DNA of 64,000 nucleotides from an uncultured Microbacterium sp. (GTDB lineage: Bacteria > Actinomycetota > Actinomycetes > Actinomycetales > Microbacteriaceae), in the NCBI RefSeq assembly GCF_943912325.1, contig NZ_CALTTX010000006.1, forward strand, positions 12,580-76,579, given 5' to 3'. Below, piece by piece: positions 16,855-26,487 of the stretch (positions are counted from its first letter, which is position 1; each line of letters opens with the position of its first letter). A program made the position numbers and the translations under genes. The notes beneath the pieces were generated by a model. That model did not search any database and was not told the DNA's origin. It worked only from the letters and a program-made list of their open reading frames with translations.

Positions 16855-18365
16855 AGCGCCATCCCCTTGCGGTGAAACAGCGCGCCGCCGATCTCATCGA
16901 GCCCCGGGCGATCGACACCCGCGAGGTCGCTCAACGTCCACGCGAGCCGCAGGGTGCGGTCATAACCCCGCAGCGACAGCACGCCGCGTTCGAGCGCGCG
17001 ATCGAGCGGGGCGCGCACGCCGGGCGGTGGCAAGAACCGCGGGGATCGCACGACGGATCCGGGGACAGCGGCGTTGAGTGCGCTTCTCCCCCACCGGTCT
17101 GCCGCTCGAAGACGGGCCTCGGCAACCCGTGCGCGGGCGCTCGCGGAGTCAATCGCCCCGCGCCCCGCCGGCGCGTGCGACATCCGCCGCACGCCGAACT
17201 GGATGTCGATGCGGTCCATGAGCGGCCCCGAGAGCTTGCCGAGATAGCGCCTGACCGTATTGGGCGCGCAGGAACAGACGGCTTCGCTGCTGCCATAGTT
17301 GCCGCACGGGCACGGGTTCGTCGCGAGGACGAGTTGAAACCGCGCGGGAAACTGCGCCGTCGCGCCCGCGCGGTGAATCGTGATGTGCCCCTTTTCGAGG
17401 GGTTGGCGAAGCGAATCGAGCGCTTGCGAGCCGAACTCAGCGGCCTCGTCGAGAAACAGCACGCCGTTGCTGGCTCGGGCGATCGCGCCCGGCCCGATCA
17501 CGCGCGAGCCTCCGCCAACGAGTGCCGCCATCGTGGCGGAATGGTGCGGCGCTTCGAACGGGGGCACGCGGCTGAGCGAATCGACGCCGGCGCCCGAGAG
17601 CGAACGGATCGCGGCAACCTCGAGCGCGGCGTCGTCATCGAGCGGCGGCAGGATGCTGGGAAGTCGCTCCGCAAGCATCGTCTTGCCGACCCCGGGCGGG
17701 CCCGAGAGCAGCATGTTGTGCCCGCCCGCGGCAGCGAGCAGCAGCGCGCCGATCGCATCGTCCTGACCGACGACGTCGCTGAGATCGGGAACGGCCGCAG
17801 GCTCAACGGCGCTGCTCTCGGCGAGAACCGGGGCGAGATCGAGCGGCTCGACCTCGCTGCCGTGAGCGATCGCGACGTCGGCGAGTGTCGTCGCCCCGAT
17901 CACTTCGGCCCCGGCGACGAGCTGCGCCTCGCGGACGCTCGCGTGCGGCACGATGACGCGGGGCTTGCCGGCGCGCACGGCGGCAAGCACGGCGGGGAGC
18001 ACCCCGCGGACCGGGCGTAGCCGACCATCGAGCCCGAGCTCGCCGATGTGCACCGTGCGGGCGACCGAGGAGGCATCCATTCCTCCGCTCGTCGCCAGCG
18101 ACGCAATGGCGATCGCAACGTCGAAGCCCGACCCCTGCTTCGGCAGGCTCGCGGGCGAGAGATTGACGGTGAGGCGTCGATCGGGCAGGGGCATGCCGCA
18201 GTTCTCGGTCGCGTTCCTCACCCGCTGCTGCGCCTCGCCGAGAGCTTTATCGGGGAGTCCGATGATCGAAAAGCTCGGCACGTGCGGCGAGACGTCGGCT
18301 TCGACCTCGACGAGCGCACCATCGATCCCGGTGAGGGCGATCCCCCACGTGCGCGCGACGGTCAT
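16851..18365 (-). CDS. comM: ComM/YifB-family AAA+ Mg-chelatase-like ATPase
   Basis: A 504-residue AAA+ protein of the ComM family, a hexameric helicase that promotes branch migration during transformation. The N-terminal Lon-like domain (SFSIIGLPDKALGEAQQRVRNA, NLSPASLPKQGSGFDVAIA) is followed by Walker A GPPGVGKT (222-229), a Cys cluster (CPCGNYG...CSC) and the Mg_chelatase C-terminal domain. It overlaps yraN by 4 bases upstream and dprA by 4 bases downstream. It remains intact although its operon partner dprA is split. Confidence 0.94.
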   Translation of the reverse strand: MTVARTWGIALTGIDGALVEVEADVSPHVPSFSIIGLPDKALGEAQQRVRNATENCGMPLPDRRLTVNLSPASLPKQGSGFDVAIAIASLATSGGMDASSVARTVHIGELGLDGRLRPVRGVLPAVLAAVRAGKPRVIVPHASVREAQLVAGAEVIGATTLADVAIAHGSEVEPLDLAPVLAESSAVEPAAVPDLSDVVGQDDAIGALLLAAAGGHNMLLSGPPGVGKTMLAERLPSILPPLDDDAALEVAAIRSLSGAGVDSLSRVPPFEAPHHSATMAALVGGGSRVIGPGAIARASNGVLFLDEAAEFGSQALDSLRQPLEKGHITIHRAGATAQFPARFQLVLATNPCPCGNYGSSEAVCSCAPNTVRRYLGKLSGPLMDRIDIQFGVRRMSHAPAGRGAIDSASARARVAEARLRAADRWGRSALNAAVPGSVVRSPRFLPPPGVRAPLDRALERGVLSLRGYDRTLRLAWTLSDLAGVDRPGLDEIGGALFHRKGMAL

Positions 18366-18724
18366 GACAGACCCTCGAGGTGCTCGATCGAAGCCGACTG
18401 CGGCTCGCGCCCGATGATCGCGACGGCATCGACACGCAGCGCTCGACCACGAGCGCGGTCGGGGTGCTCTTTCGCCCAGAGCCGCGCGAGCTCGTGAAGG
18501 CGGCGCAGCTTGAGCGCCGTGACCGCCTCGAAGGGGTGACCGAAGCCGCGCCCCGACCTCGTCTTGACCTCGATCGCGACGATCGCGTCACCGTCGAGCG
18601 CGACGATATCGATCTCGCCGTGTCGACATCGCCAATTGCGGTCGAGAATCACCCACCCGCGCTGCCGCAGGTGTTCGCTCGCGCGCTCTTCGCCCGCGCG
18701 CCCCAGGTCGTCTTTCGCTGCCAT
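18362..18724 (-). CDS. yraN: YraN family protein (UPF0102), endonuclease-like
   Basis: A 120-residue UPF0102 protein with a predicted PD-ExK-like restriction-endonuclease fold. Residues GRAGEERASEHLRQRGW, then HGEIDIVALDGDAIVAIEVKTR hold the probable active-site Asp, Glu and Lys. Its substrate is not established. The gene starts the yraN-comM-dprA operon, overlapping comM by 4 bases. Confidence 0.9.
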   Translation of the reverse strand: MAAKDDLGRAGEERASEHLRQRGWVILDRNWRCRHGEIDIVALDGDAIVAIEVKTRSGRGFGHPFEAVTALKLRRLHELARLWAKEHPDRARGRALRVDAVAIIGREPQSASIEHLEGLS

Positions 18725-18851
18725 TCGAGCCTCTCCGCCCGGGCAACGCCCGGGTCACGAGACCAGCGTGACAAGACCCTCATCGCCGCCGTCGCGCGTG
18801 CGGCGCATCCGTGGAAAGCGACGAAAACCGGGGTCTGTGGAGGACGCGAGG

Positions 18852-19175
18852 TTACTCGTCGAGCGAGAGCTCTTGCGGCAGTTCGAAGTCGCGGCGCGAG
18901 AGCTCCTCGACGTTGACGTCTTTGAAGGTCAGCACCCGCACGGACTTCACAAAACGATCGGCGCGGTAGATGTCCCACACCCAGACGTCTTGCATCGTGA
19001 TCTCGAAATAGAAATCGTGCTCGGTGTCGCGCCGAACGACGTTGACCTCGTTCGCCAGATAGAAGCGTCGCTCGGTCTCGATCACGTACTGGAACTGCGA
19101 GACAACGTCGCGGTACTCGCGAAACAGAGCCACCTCGAGCTCGCGGTCGTAATCCTCGAAGACATCGTCATCCAT
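18852..19175 (-). CDS. DUF2469 family protein
   Basis: A 107-residue acidic protein, DDDVFEDYDRELEVALFREY at the N-terminus, then VVSQFQYVIETERRFYLAN and VVRRDTEHDFYFEI. The family is highly conserved in actinobacteria beside rnhB and lepB but has no assigned function. The position here, between rnhB and yraN, is the usual one. Confidence 0.88.
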   Translation of the reverse strand: MDDDVFEDYDRELEVALFREYRDVVSQFQYVIETERRFYLANEVNVVRRDTEHDFYFEITMQDVWVWDIYRADRFVKSVRVLTFKDVNVEELSRRDFELPQELSLDE

Positions 19176-19241
19176 GGTGCATCCATCCTAAGCCGATGAG
19201 CCCGCAGGCCCGCGCGGCCGAAGCGGCCACAGTAGCCGCGC

Positions 19242-19916
19242 TCAGAACAGCGCGACCGCCGACGCATCGCCGATCGCCCACGATGCTCGGTGAAGCGGGC
19301 TGAGCCCGTGCTCGCGGATCGCCGCGCGGTGATCCGCACTCGCATAACCCTTGTTTCGGTCCCAGCCGTACGCCGGAACATCATCGTGCACGATCCGCAT
19401 GAGATCGTCGCGCGCGACTTTGGCGATGACGGATGCCGCGGCGGCGCTCGCACAATCGCGGTCGGCCTTCACGACCGGTTGCACACGCAAACCGGGCGAT
19501 CCGTGGCGCGTGATGTAGTCGTGGTTGCCGTCGAGGATGACGAGCGCTTCCTCGATCGGTACCCCGTGCGCCTTCAGGTCGGCGAGCGCGCGGCGCGCAG
19601 CGAGTCCGAGTGCGGGGATGATGCCGATCTCATCGACCTCATCGGCGCTCGCCCACCCCACGGCGCTCTGCGCGACCCACGCGGCCGCCGCGCGCGCGAG
19701 CGCCGCCCGACGCTTCTCGGGGACGAGCTTCGAGTCGCGCAGGCCCTCGGGAATCCGGCGCCGCCCGGCGGAAGCATCCAGAAACGATGCCTCCATCGCG
19801 ACGGCGCCCACGGCGACCGGCCCGGCAAGCGCTCCCCGGCCGACCTCGTCGCACGCGATGATCAGCGGGTATCGCGCGAGTTCGGCGCGCTCGCGCTCGA
19901 GGGTGGGTTCGATCAC
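19242..19916 (-). CDS. rnhB: Ribonuclease HII
   Basis: Removes ribonucleotides and RNA primers from DNA-RNA hybrids. The 224-residue protein has the RNase HII metal site: ACDEVGRGALAGPV (Asp-Glu pair), DSKLVPEKRR, VILDGNHDYI and KADRDCASAAAASVIAKV. The open frame runs a further 10 codons upstream, but GTG at 19916 overlaps the lepB stop by GTGA and places the start at VIEPTLERE, in keeping with the coupled genes of this cluster. Confidence 0.93.
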   Translation of the reverse strand: MIEPTLERERAELARYPLIIACDEVGRGALAGPVAVGAVAMEASFLDASAGRRRIPEGLRDSKLVPEKRRAALARAAAAWVAQSAVGWASADEVDEIGIIPALGLAARRALADLKAHGVPIEEALVILDGNHDYITRHGSPGLRVQPVVKADRDCASAAAASVIAKVARDDLMRIVHDDVPAYGWDRNKGYASADHRAAIREHGLSPLHRASWAIGDASAVALF

Positions 19917-20812
19917 ACGAGGCCCCGGCGCATGGGCAAGAGCCACGGCGGATCGGCCGAGGCCGCGGGCGGCGACGCCGGAACGCCCGAGAAGACGTCG
20001 TGGTGGAAATCGAGCATCCCGAATCGCGAGAACGGATACGTGATGACGAAAGCGCGGCCTACGACGTTGTCGATCGGCACGAAACCCTTGCCCGGCTGGT
20101 CCTGGTGGTAGCGGGAGTCCTCGGAGTTGTAGCGGTTATCGCCCATGACCCACAGGCTCCCGGCGGGAACCGTGACATCGAACGACACGCTCGACGCGGG
20201 CGCATCGGGCGTCGGGCGCACGATGTAGCGGGTTTCATCGATCGGGGTGCCATTGACCTCGACCTGACCGAGAGCGTTGCAACACGTCACGTGATCACCG
20301 GGCACACCGATGACGCGCTTGATGAGGTGATCGTCGCTATCGGGCGCGGCAAGACCGACGAGCGAGAGCACCCATTCCCATGCTGCGACGAGCGGCGGCG
20401 GGTCGGCGGTCGCCGGCACGTTGTTGAGCCAGCCGCCCGGGTCGCGGAATACGACGATGTCGCCGCGCGCGTAGCCGCCGAAGCGCGGAGTGATCTCGTC
20501 GACGAGAATCCGGTCTTGCACCTGGAGCGTATTCATCATCGACCCCGAGGGGATGTAGAACGAGCGCACGAGGAACGTCTTCACCAGGAACGACACCAGA
20601 AGCGCGATCAGCACGATCACGACGATGTCGCGCACCAACGCGAGAAAGCCGCGGCCCCTCGACGGGCGAGCCGGTGACGTGGATGCCTCGGATCCGGTCG
20701 ATTCCGGATCATCGGCGTCCCCCGACGGCGCGGCTCGCAATGCCCGGCGGGTGGGAAATACGGCCTCCGGCAGTCCCGTCGTGGGGCCGGTGGCGTCGGA
20801 AGAAGCAGACAC
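19913..20812 (-). CDS. lepB: Signal peptidase I
   Basis: Membrane-bound serine-lysine peptidase that removes signal peptides from exported proteins. A Ser/Pro-rich cytoplasmic N-terminus of about 60 residues precedes one transmembrane segment (about 63-83). The catalytic Ser is S91 in FYIPSGSMMNTL and the general base Lys is K165 in HLIKRVIGVPGD; GDNRYNSEDSR is the conserved box near the C-terminus. The start was set at GTG 20812, with GAGAGAG just upstream; an earlier start at 20872 is less likely. It overlaps rnhB by 4 bases. Confidence 0.92.
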   Translation of the reverse strand: MSASSDATGPTTGLPEAVFPTRRALRAAPSGDADDPESTGSEASTSPARPSRGRGFLALVRDIVVIVLIALLVSFLVKTFLVRSFYIPSGSMMNTLQVQDRILVDEITPRFGGYARGDIVVFRDPGGWLNNVPATADPPPLVAAWEWVLSLVGLAAPDSDDHLIKRVIGVPGDHVTCCNALGQVEVNGTPIDETRYIVRPTPDAPASSVSFDVTVPAGSLWVMGDNRYNSEDSRYHQDQPGKGFVPIDNVVGRAFVITYPFSRFGMLDFHHDVFSGVPASPPAASADPPWLLPMRRGLV

Positions 20813-20948
20813 GAACACTCTCTCGCGGAACGCACCCTCGGCGCTCTGCCCGACAAGCGTCGCACATCGCACGAGCCGTTCCGCGCACGACGCGGCGGCA
20901 GTCCCGACGACGCGGCTGATCCGAGTGCGGCAAGTCCCGAAAACGACG

Positions 20949-20978
20949 AACGGCCCCGGCGCAATGCCGGAGCCGTTC
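20949..20978 (-). terminator. Terminator of rplS
   Basis: On the minus strand GAACGGC-T-CCGGC pairs with GCCGG-G-GCCGTTC around a 5-base loop about 20 bases after the rplS stop, followed by a short T-containing stretch (GTCGTTTTC). This is the best-formed terminator in the window. Confidence 0.8.
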
Positions 20979-20998
20979 GTTCGAAGAACGGCGATCGC

Positions 20999-21346
20999 TC
21001 AGCGGTCGCGCTTCTCCTTGATCTTGGCCTTCTTGCCACGGAGGTTGCGCAGGTAGTAGAGCTTCGCGCGACGCACGTCACCGCGCGTGACGACCTCGAT
21101 GTGGTCGATCGCGGGGCTGTGGACCGGGAAGGTGCGCTCGACGCCAACCTGGAAGCTGATCTTGCGGACCGTGAAGGTCTCGCGCACGCCATCGCCCGAG
21201 CGGCCGATGACGACGCCCTGGAAGACCTGCACGCGCGAGCGGTTTCCCTCGGTGATGTTGACGTGCACCTTGACGGTGTCACCGGGGTGGAACTCGGGGA
21301 TGTCCGAGCGGAGCGAGGCCTTGTCGACCGCGTCGAGGATCTGCAT
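20999..21346 (-). CDS. rplS: 50S ribosomal protein L19
   Basis: Large-subunit protein L19 at the 30S-50S interface. The 115-residue sequence has the family pattern [49 protein letters not shown] and [21 protein letters not shown] start. It lies upstream of lepB and rnhB on the same strand, but a strong hairpin separates it from lepB. Confidence 0.97.
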   Translation of the reverse strand: MQILDAVDKASLRSDIPEFHPGDTVKVHVNITEGNRSRVQVFQGVVIGRSGDGVRETFTVRKISFQVGVERTFPVHSPAIDHIEVVTRGDVRRAKLYYLRNLRGKKAKIKEKRDR

Positions 21347-21508
21347 GATCGTCTCTTCCTGCGACCGCCTCAGGTAGGCCGCACGTCAGTGATGAATGTT
21401 GGTGGGTGTGTGCTTATCGTCGAAGGCGCCGATCCGGCGCTCGCGCGGACTCCCCTGAGGCAGAGCCGCTGACGGCACAAGCATCCATTCTGCCACAGAT
21501 CGACGCGT

Positions 21509-22030
21509 TCAGCGGCCTTCGCGCACCTCGTGGAGCACGATGACCTCGGAATCGCGCTGCTGCTGACGGTCAGGGAAGAGTGCGGGATCGGCGTAGGCCC
21601 GGGTCATGCGCACCTGTTCGCGTACCGCGCCGCGCGCCTCGGCCCACAGCTCACGCACGCTCACGACGACCGCCGCCACGAATGCGATGACGGCCGCGAG
21701 CACGCTGAGGCCCCACACGGGCTGGACGATGAGAGCGACGAACACCGTCAGCGCTTGCCAGGCACCGATGACTCCGACATCGAGCCACGAGACGGCCCGC
21801 CCGAGGCGCACGCTCGGCCGGCTGCGCACGAGCATGGCCAGCGCGAGCTGCGCGATGAAAACGCACGGCATCGAGATGAAGACCCAGAAGATCATCCAGC
21901 CGCTGGTATTCGACACGAGCCAGCCGATCATCATCCAGGCGGGCAACACGAGAGCCGCCGGAAAGAGCCAGTGAAAGAAGCCTCGGCGCACGGCGACCGA
22001 AGCACGGGCGGCAAGGGAATCACGCGACAT
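21509..22030 (-). CDS. Hypothetical membrane protein, about four transmembrane segments
   Basis: A 173-residue protein with hydrophobic segments near residues 20-40, 45-68, 85-105 and 106-128 and a charged cytoplasmic tail (ELWAEARGAVREQVRMTRAY). No enzymatic motif is seen. It is a single gene between rplS and map; function unknown. Confidence 0.75.
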   Translation of the reverse strand: MSRDSLAARASVAVRRGFFHWLFPAALVLPAWMMIGWLVSNTSGWMIFWVFISMPCVFIAQLALAMLVRSRPSVRLGRAVSWLDVGVIGAWQALTVFVALIVQPVWGLSVLAAVIAFVAAVVVSVRELWAEARGAVREQVRMTRAYADPALFPDRQQQRDSEVIVLHEVREGR

Positions 22031-22176
22031 ATCTCGATGCTACGCGCGAGATGGATGCTGCGGAACGGCGCCGCCCGCGACACCGGCATCCTCACAGGGA
22101 TCACAGAGCGTGAGAACAGTGCGCACGGCACTCACCACGGCGCGTGAGAGAGAATGGACAGGACGAGAGGACTTCG

Positions 22177-22959
22177 ATGATCGAGTTGCGCACCCCGGCC
22201 GAGATCGAGCAGATGCGACCGGCCGGCCGCTTCGTGGCTGAGACGCTGGCGACGCTGCGCGACGAGACGAAGGTCGGCACGAACCTGCTCGACATCGATC
22301 GCCGGGCGCACGCGATGATCCGCGCAGCGGGTGCCGAGTCGTGCTACATCGACTACCACCCCTCGTTCGGCGCGAGCCCGTTCGGCAAGGTCATCTGCAC
22401 CTCGATCAACGACGCGGTGCTGCACGGACTCCCCCACGACTACGTGCTACGCGATGGCGACCTCGTGAGCCTCGACTTCGCGGTGTCGATCGATGGCTGG
22501 GTCGCCGATTCGGCCGTCTCGTTCGTCGTCGGCACACCGCGCGACGAGGATCTGCGCATCATCGACACGACCGAACGCGCGCTCGCCGCCGCGATTGAGG
22601 TCGCCCAGGTCGGCGGGCGCATCGGCGACATTTCGGCCGCGATCGCCGACGTCGCGCACGCCGAGGGTTACGCGATCAACACCGATTTCGGCGGCCACGG
22701 CGTCGGGCGCATCATGCACGGCGACCCGCACGTGCCGAACGACGGGCGCGCCGGCCGCGGCTATCCGCTGCGTCCCGGGCTCGTCATCGCGATCGAACCG
22801 TGGTTCCTCGAGACGACCGACGTGCTCCGCACCGACGTCGACGGCTGGACGTTGCGCAGCGCCGACGGCTCGCGCGGTGCACACTCCGAGCACACGATCG
22901 CGATCACCGATGACGGCCCGATCGTGCTGACCGACCGATCGTTCCTCGGCGTCGCCTGA
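22177..22959 (+). CDS. map: Type I methionine aminopeptidase
   Basis: Removes the initiator Met from nascent proteins. The 260-residue protein keeps all five metal ligands of the pita-bread fold: D100 (SLDFAV), D111 (VADSAVSF), H174 (GGHGVGR), E207 (AIEPWF) and E238 (HSEHTIAI), with H83 in the substrate pocket. ATG at 22177 is preceded by GAGAGGA. It is on the plus strand and convergent with trmD; three 26-bp tandem repeats fill the short gap. Confidence 0.95.
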   Translation: MIELRTPAEIEQMRPAGRFVAETLATLRDETKVGTNLLDIDRRAHAMIRAAGAESCYIDYHPSFGASPFGKVICTSINDAVLHGLPHDYVLRDGDLVSLDFAVSIDGWVADSAVSFVVGTPRDEDLRIIDTTERALAAAIEVAQVGGRIGDISAAIADVAHAEGYAINTDFGGHGVGRIMHGDPHVPNDGRAGRGYPLRPGLVIAIEPWFLETTDVLRTDVDGWTLRSADGSRGAHSEHTIAITDDGPIVLTDRSFLGVA

Positions 22960-22962
22960 CCG

Positions 22963-23040
22963 CTCTACTCGAGCAAGTCGAGTCGACGCCCTACTCGAGC
23001 ACGTCGGGACGACGCTCTATGACAGTAAGTCGGGCCGACG
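22963..23040. repeat. Three 26-bp tandem repeats over the 3' end of trmD
   Basis: Units at 22963-22988, 22989-23014 and 23015-23040 are adjacent and equal in length. The unit at 23015-23040 contains the last codons and stop of trmD (RRPDLLS then TAG). The other two match it and each other at 18-22 of 26 positions and each contain a similar coding tail ending in TAG (RPDVLE and RLDLLE). Confidence 0.85.
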
Positions 23041-23712
23041 CAGGCGCGTGCGCTCGATCTGCTGCTCGCGTCGCCACTCCGCGACGCGACCGTGGTGGCC
23101 GCTCAGCAGCACGTCGGGCACGGCTCGGCCGCGCCAGAGCGCGGGCTTCGTGTACGACGGGTACTCGAGCAGGCCGTCTTCGTGCGACTCCTCGACGAGT
23201 GACTCGGGATTGCCCACGACGCCGGGCACGAGCCTGCCGATCGCCTCGATCATCGCCATCACGGCCACTTCACCACCGTTGAGCACATAGTCGCCGAGGC
23301 TGATCAGCCGCATGCGTCCGAGCGAGCCCGCCTCATCGAAGACGCGCTCGTCGATTCCCTCATAGCGCCCGCAGCCGAAAATCAGTCGGTCCTCGAGCGC
23401 CAACTCACGCGCGGTCGCCTGCGTGAAAACTTCGCCCGCGGGCGACGGGAAAATGATGACGGGAGCGGATGCTTCACCCGAGGCATCCCCCACGATCTCA
23501 TCGAGCGCCTCGCCCCACGGCTCGGGCTTCATGACCATGCCGGCTCCGCCGCCATACGGGGTGTCATCGACCGTGCGATGCCGATCGTGCGTGTAGTCGC
23601 GCAGGTCGTGCACCCGCATGTCGAGGATGCCAGCGCCGCGTGCGCGCCCGAGAAGAGAAACCTCGAGGGCGTCGAAGATCGCGGGAAAGATCGTGACGAT
23701 ATCGACGCGCAC
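23017..23712 (-). CDS. trmD: tRNA (guanine-N1)-methyltransferase TrmD
   Basis: SPOUT-class enzyme that methylates G37 of tRNAs from SAM. The 231-residue protein begins [17 protein letters not shown] and shows the knot motifs [29 protein letters not shown] and [15 protein letters not shown], then the C-terminal tRNA-binding part ([16 protein letters not shown]). GTG start one base after the rimM stop. Last gene of the rpsP-KH-rimM-trmD operon. Its 3' end is repeated in tandem downstream. Confidence 0.96.
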   Translation of the reverse strand: MRVDIVTIFPAIFDALEVSLLGRARGAGILDMRVHDLRDYTHDRHRTVDDTPYGGGAGMVMKPEPWGEALDEIVGDASGEASAPVIIFPSPAGEVFTQATARELALEDRLIFGCGRYEGIDERVFDEAGSLGRMRLISLGDYVLNGGEVAVMAMIEAIGRLVPGVVGNPESLVEESHEDGLLEYPSYTKPALWRGRAVPDVLLSGHHGRVAEWRREQQIERTRLRRPDLLS

Positions 23713-23713
23713 G

Positions 23714-24403
23714 TCAGTGCTCGCGGGGCGCCGCGTCGTCAGCCTGATCGTCGGCCGTGATCACCGGGCCAACGGAAGCGTCGGATTCGACGTCGAGCTC
23801 GACCACAGCAGCGTCGTCCGTCCCCAGCTCATCCCCCGCGGCCGCATCCTCGACCGCGACGTCGAAGAGCCCGGCGGGAGGAGTGACGGTGACGGTTCCC
23901 GCGTCGATGTCGACCTCGGGAACGATCGCCGAGACGAAGGGCACGAGCACTTCGGCATCCGCCGTCTTCACGACGAGCAGATCCTGCGCGGGAAAGTGAT
24001 CCACGCGCACGATGCGGCCGACGCGCTCACCATCGACGACAACGGCAAGTCCCGCGAGCTGGTGGTCGTACCAGGCATCGGGCTCGGCGGGGCGTTCCTG
24101 CGCGTCGGCGTCGACCCAGAGGATCGCTCGCACGAGCTCTTCGGCGGCCGTGCGGTCATCGACGCCTTCGAAGAAGACCACGGGGTGGGAATTCATCCAG
24201 CGAAACTCGCGCACCGTCAAGGTCTTGCCGTGCCACGGCGAAGCCTCGGGCACCTGCAGCGTGAACGAGGCCCCGGGAACGAAACGGCCATCGGGGTCAT
24301 CGGTGTAGAGCTCGAGCTTGAACGCGCCCTTCAGGCCGTGCGCTTTGACGAGGCGCCCGACGCGCAACTGCGTTCGCGGGCTTGCGGGGCGAGCGTTCAT
24401 CAC
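23714..24403 (-). CDS. rimM: Ribosome maturation factor RimM
   Basis: 16S rRNA processing factor that binds S19. The N-terminal RimM barrel has [23 protein letters not shown], and the PRC-barrel part has [19 protein letters not shown] and [17 protein letters not shown]. The C-terminal 40 residues are an acidic, low-complexity extension. The first codon (GTG, followed at once by ATG) overlaps the stop of the KH protein gene. Confidence 0.93.
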   Translation of the reverse strand: MMNARPASPRTQLRVGRLVKAHGLKGAFKLELYTDDPDGRFVPGASFTLQVPEASPWHGKTLTVREFRWMNSHPVVFFEGVDDRTAAEELVRAILWVDADAQERPAEPDAWYDHQLAGLAVVVDGERVGRIVRVDHFPAQDLLVVKTADAEVLVPFVSAIVPEVDIDAGTVTVTPPAGLFDVAVEDAAAGDELGTDDAAVVELDVESDASVGPVITADDQADDAAPREH

Positions 24404-24630
24404 GCGTCGGCGATGTCGACGCGAACGCGCTTGCCGTCGGCGAGAGCCGCCAGCAGGGTGCGCAGTGCTTTGGCGTTGCGCCCGCCGCGCCCGATCACCC
24501 GACCGCGATCGTCGGGGTGCACGTGCACCTCGAGCACCTCGCCCCGGGGGGACGAGGATGCGTCGATCCGAACATCGTCGGGGTTATCGACGATGCCCTT
24601 GACCAGGTGTTCGAGAGCGGCGGACAGCAA
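24400..24630 (-). CDS. KH-domain RNA-binding protein (KhpA type)
   Basis: A 76-residue single KH domain protein: ALEHLVKGIVDNPDDVRI, then VHVHPDDRGRVIGRGGRNAKAL with the GxxG loop (GRGG), then RVRVDIADA. It lies between rpsP and rimM, its usual place, and overlaps rimM. KhpA-type proteins bind RNA with KhpB/Jag partners in other bacteria; that link is by family only. Confidence 0.93.
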   Translation of the reverse strand: MLSAALEHLVKGIVDNPDDVRIDASSSPRGEVLEVHVHPDDRGRVIGRGGRNAKALRTLLAALADGKRVRVDIADA

Positions 24631-24635
24631 CGGAA

Positions 24636-25073
24636 TTACTCAGCCGATTCGGTCTCGGCGGCCTCGTCGGCCGCAGCCTCGTCAGCCGGCGCCTCGGCAG
24701 CAGCCTTGGCTTCGGCCTTCTTGTCGGCCTTGGGGACGAGCACGGGCTTCTTGTCGGCCTCGGCCTCGAAGACCTTCTTCGACTTCGGGGGCTGAACGGT
24801 CGAAGCCGCGTCAGCGTCGCCCTGGAACTTGCCCCAGTCGCCCGTGAGCTTGAGGATCGCGAGCACCTGCTCGGTCGGCTGTGCGCCGACGCCGAGCCAG
24901 TACTGCGCGCGCTCCGAGTCGACCTCGATGAACGAGGGCTGCTCGATGGGGTGGTACTTGCCAATCTCTTCGATGACACGACCGTCGCGCTTGGTGCGCG
25001 AGTCGGCGACGACGATGCGGTAATAGGGCGCGCGGATCTTACCGAGACGCTTGAGACGGATCTTGACGGCCAC
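24636..25073 (-). CDS. rpsP: 30S ribosomal protein S16
   Basis: Small-subunit protein S16. The core [37 protein letters not shown] and [13 protein letters not shown] fills the first 80 residues; the last 60 are a Lys/Ala/Glu-rich tail typical of high-GC actinobacteria. The open frame continues upstream, but GTG at 25073 has AGGAG at good spacing and gives the standard N-terminus. First gene of the rpsP-KH-rimM-trmD operon. Confidence 0.95.
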   Translation of the reverse strand: MAVKIRLKRLGKIRAPYYRIVVADSRTKRDGRVIEEIGKYHPIEQPSFIEVDSERAQYWLGVGAQPTEQVLAILKLTGDWGKFQGDADAASTVQPPKSKKVFEAEADKKPVLVPKADKKAEAKAAAEAPADEAAADEAAETESAE

Positions 25074-25284
25074 GATTCTCCTGAAAAGTGAGGTGTTGGA
25101 AAAAGCAAGGCTCAGGCGCGTGGGGTGCACACCCGGCAGAAGCTCGAGGGTGGACAGAGCGCCGGGTAGAGGGTCGGGCCGTGTCCAAACGTCTATTCTG
25201 CCAGACCGCGCGGCCCGCCGCGACCGTGACACGACGTGTCGGCGCGTTCGCGGCATGACCCGGCTCCCGTGCCAGACTGACCGC

Positions 25285-26442
25285 GTGAGTGTCTCTTTCG
25301 CCCCGTCGGCACGGTCGAGCGTCGGTCTCGAGTGGGAGATCATGCTGGCGGATGCCGAAACGGGCGCCCTTTCGCCGCGTGCGCCCGAGGTGCTCGAACG
25401 AGTCGAGAGCGCGACGGAGTTCGAGCGCTACACCGTGACGGGTGAGCTGCTCACGAACACGATCGAGGTCACGAGCGGCGTCGGCGACACGGTGCAGGCG
25501 GCGGTCGAAGACGTCGAAGACGCTATCGGCGCGGTTCGGGGAGCAACCGACCCGCTCGGCCTGGAACTCCTCTCGGCCGGCAGCCACCCGTTCGCGCAGT
25601 GGTATGACCAGACCGTGACCGACAAGACCCGGTACCACACGCTCGTCGAGCGCACGCAGTGGTGGGGGCGCAACATGATGATCTGGGGCATCCACGTCCA
25701 CGTGGGTGTCGAAGACGTCACGAAGGTCATGCCGCTCGTGCGTGCCCTCTGCACGTACCTGCCGCACCTGCAGGCGCTCGCCGCGTCGAGCCCGTTCTGG
25801 GCGGGTGATCGCACGGGCTATGCATCCAATCGCGCTCTCGTCTTTCAACAACTGCCGACCGCCGGCCTGCCCTGGTATCTCGATGACTGGGCGGCGTACG
25901 AGCGCTTTCTCGACGACATGGCTCGCACGGGAGTCATGGCAGATGCGACCGAAGTGCGCTGGGACATCCGCCCCGCTCCCCGCTGGGGAACAATCGAGGT
26001 GCGAGCGTGCGATGGCATGTCGACACTGGCGGAACTCGCCGCGATCGGCGCGCTGACGCAGACCCTCGTCGAATCGCTCTCGCGGCGGCTCGACGAGGGC
26101 GAGACACTGCCCGAGCTGCAGCCGTGGTTCGTGCGCGAGAACAAGTGGCGCGCCGCGCGTTATGGTCTCGACGCAAAGGTGATCGTGGATGCCTCGGGTA
26201 CGCAACGCCCACTCCGCGAGCACATCCCCGAACTGCTCGCCGACCTTGCGCCCGTCGCGGCAGACCTGAAGTGCGCCCGCGAGTTCGCGCGGGTCGGGAC
26301 GATGCTCGAGGTCGGCGCGGGTTACGAGCGTCAGCTCGCGATCGCGGATGCGACCGGCGGCGACCTGGGCGCCGTCGCGCGGCACCTGATTCACGAGTTC
26401 CGGAGTGGCCCCGGCGTGCGTGAGGCTCTCGGCGAACTCTGA
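25285..26442 (+). CDS. YbdK-family carboxylate-amine ligase (glutamate-cysteine ligase-like)
   Basis: A 385-residue member of the GCS2 family, which forms gamma-glutamyl or similar amide bonds using ATP. Motifs are [11 protein letters not shown] at the N-terminus, [33 protein letters not shown], and near the end [16 protein letters not shown] and [12 protein letters not shown]. The GTG at 25285 gives the family length. The true substrate is uncertain because most YbdK proteins have only weak glutamate-cysteine ligase activity. It stands alone between rpsP and a secreted hydrolase. Confidence 0.85.
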   Translation: MSVSFAPSARSSVGLEWEIMLADAETGALSPRAPEVLERVESATEFERYTVTGELLTNTIEVTSGVGDTVQAAVEDVEDAIGAVRGATDPLGLELLSAGSHPFAQWYDQTVTDKTRYHTLVERTQWWGRNMMIWGIHVHVGVEDVTKVMPLVRALCTYLPHLQALAASSPFWAGDRTGYASNRALVFQQLPTAGLPWYLDDWAAYERFLDDMARTGVMADATEVRWDIRPAPRWGTIEVRACDGMSTLAELAAIGALTQTLVESLSRRLDEGETLPELQPWFVRENKWRAARYGLDAKVIVDASGTQRPLREHIPELLADLAPVAADLKCAREFARVGTMLEVGAGYERQLAIADATGGDLGAVARHLIHEFRSGPGVREALGEL

Positions 26443-26487
26443 AGCCGCGCGGCGATCGGCCGGCGCCCACCGGGTTACCGTGAAGGG

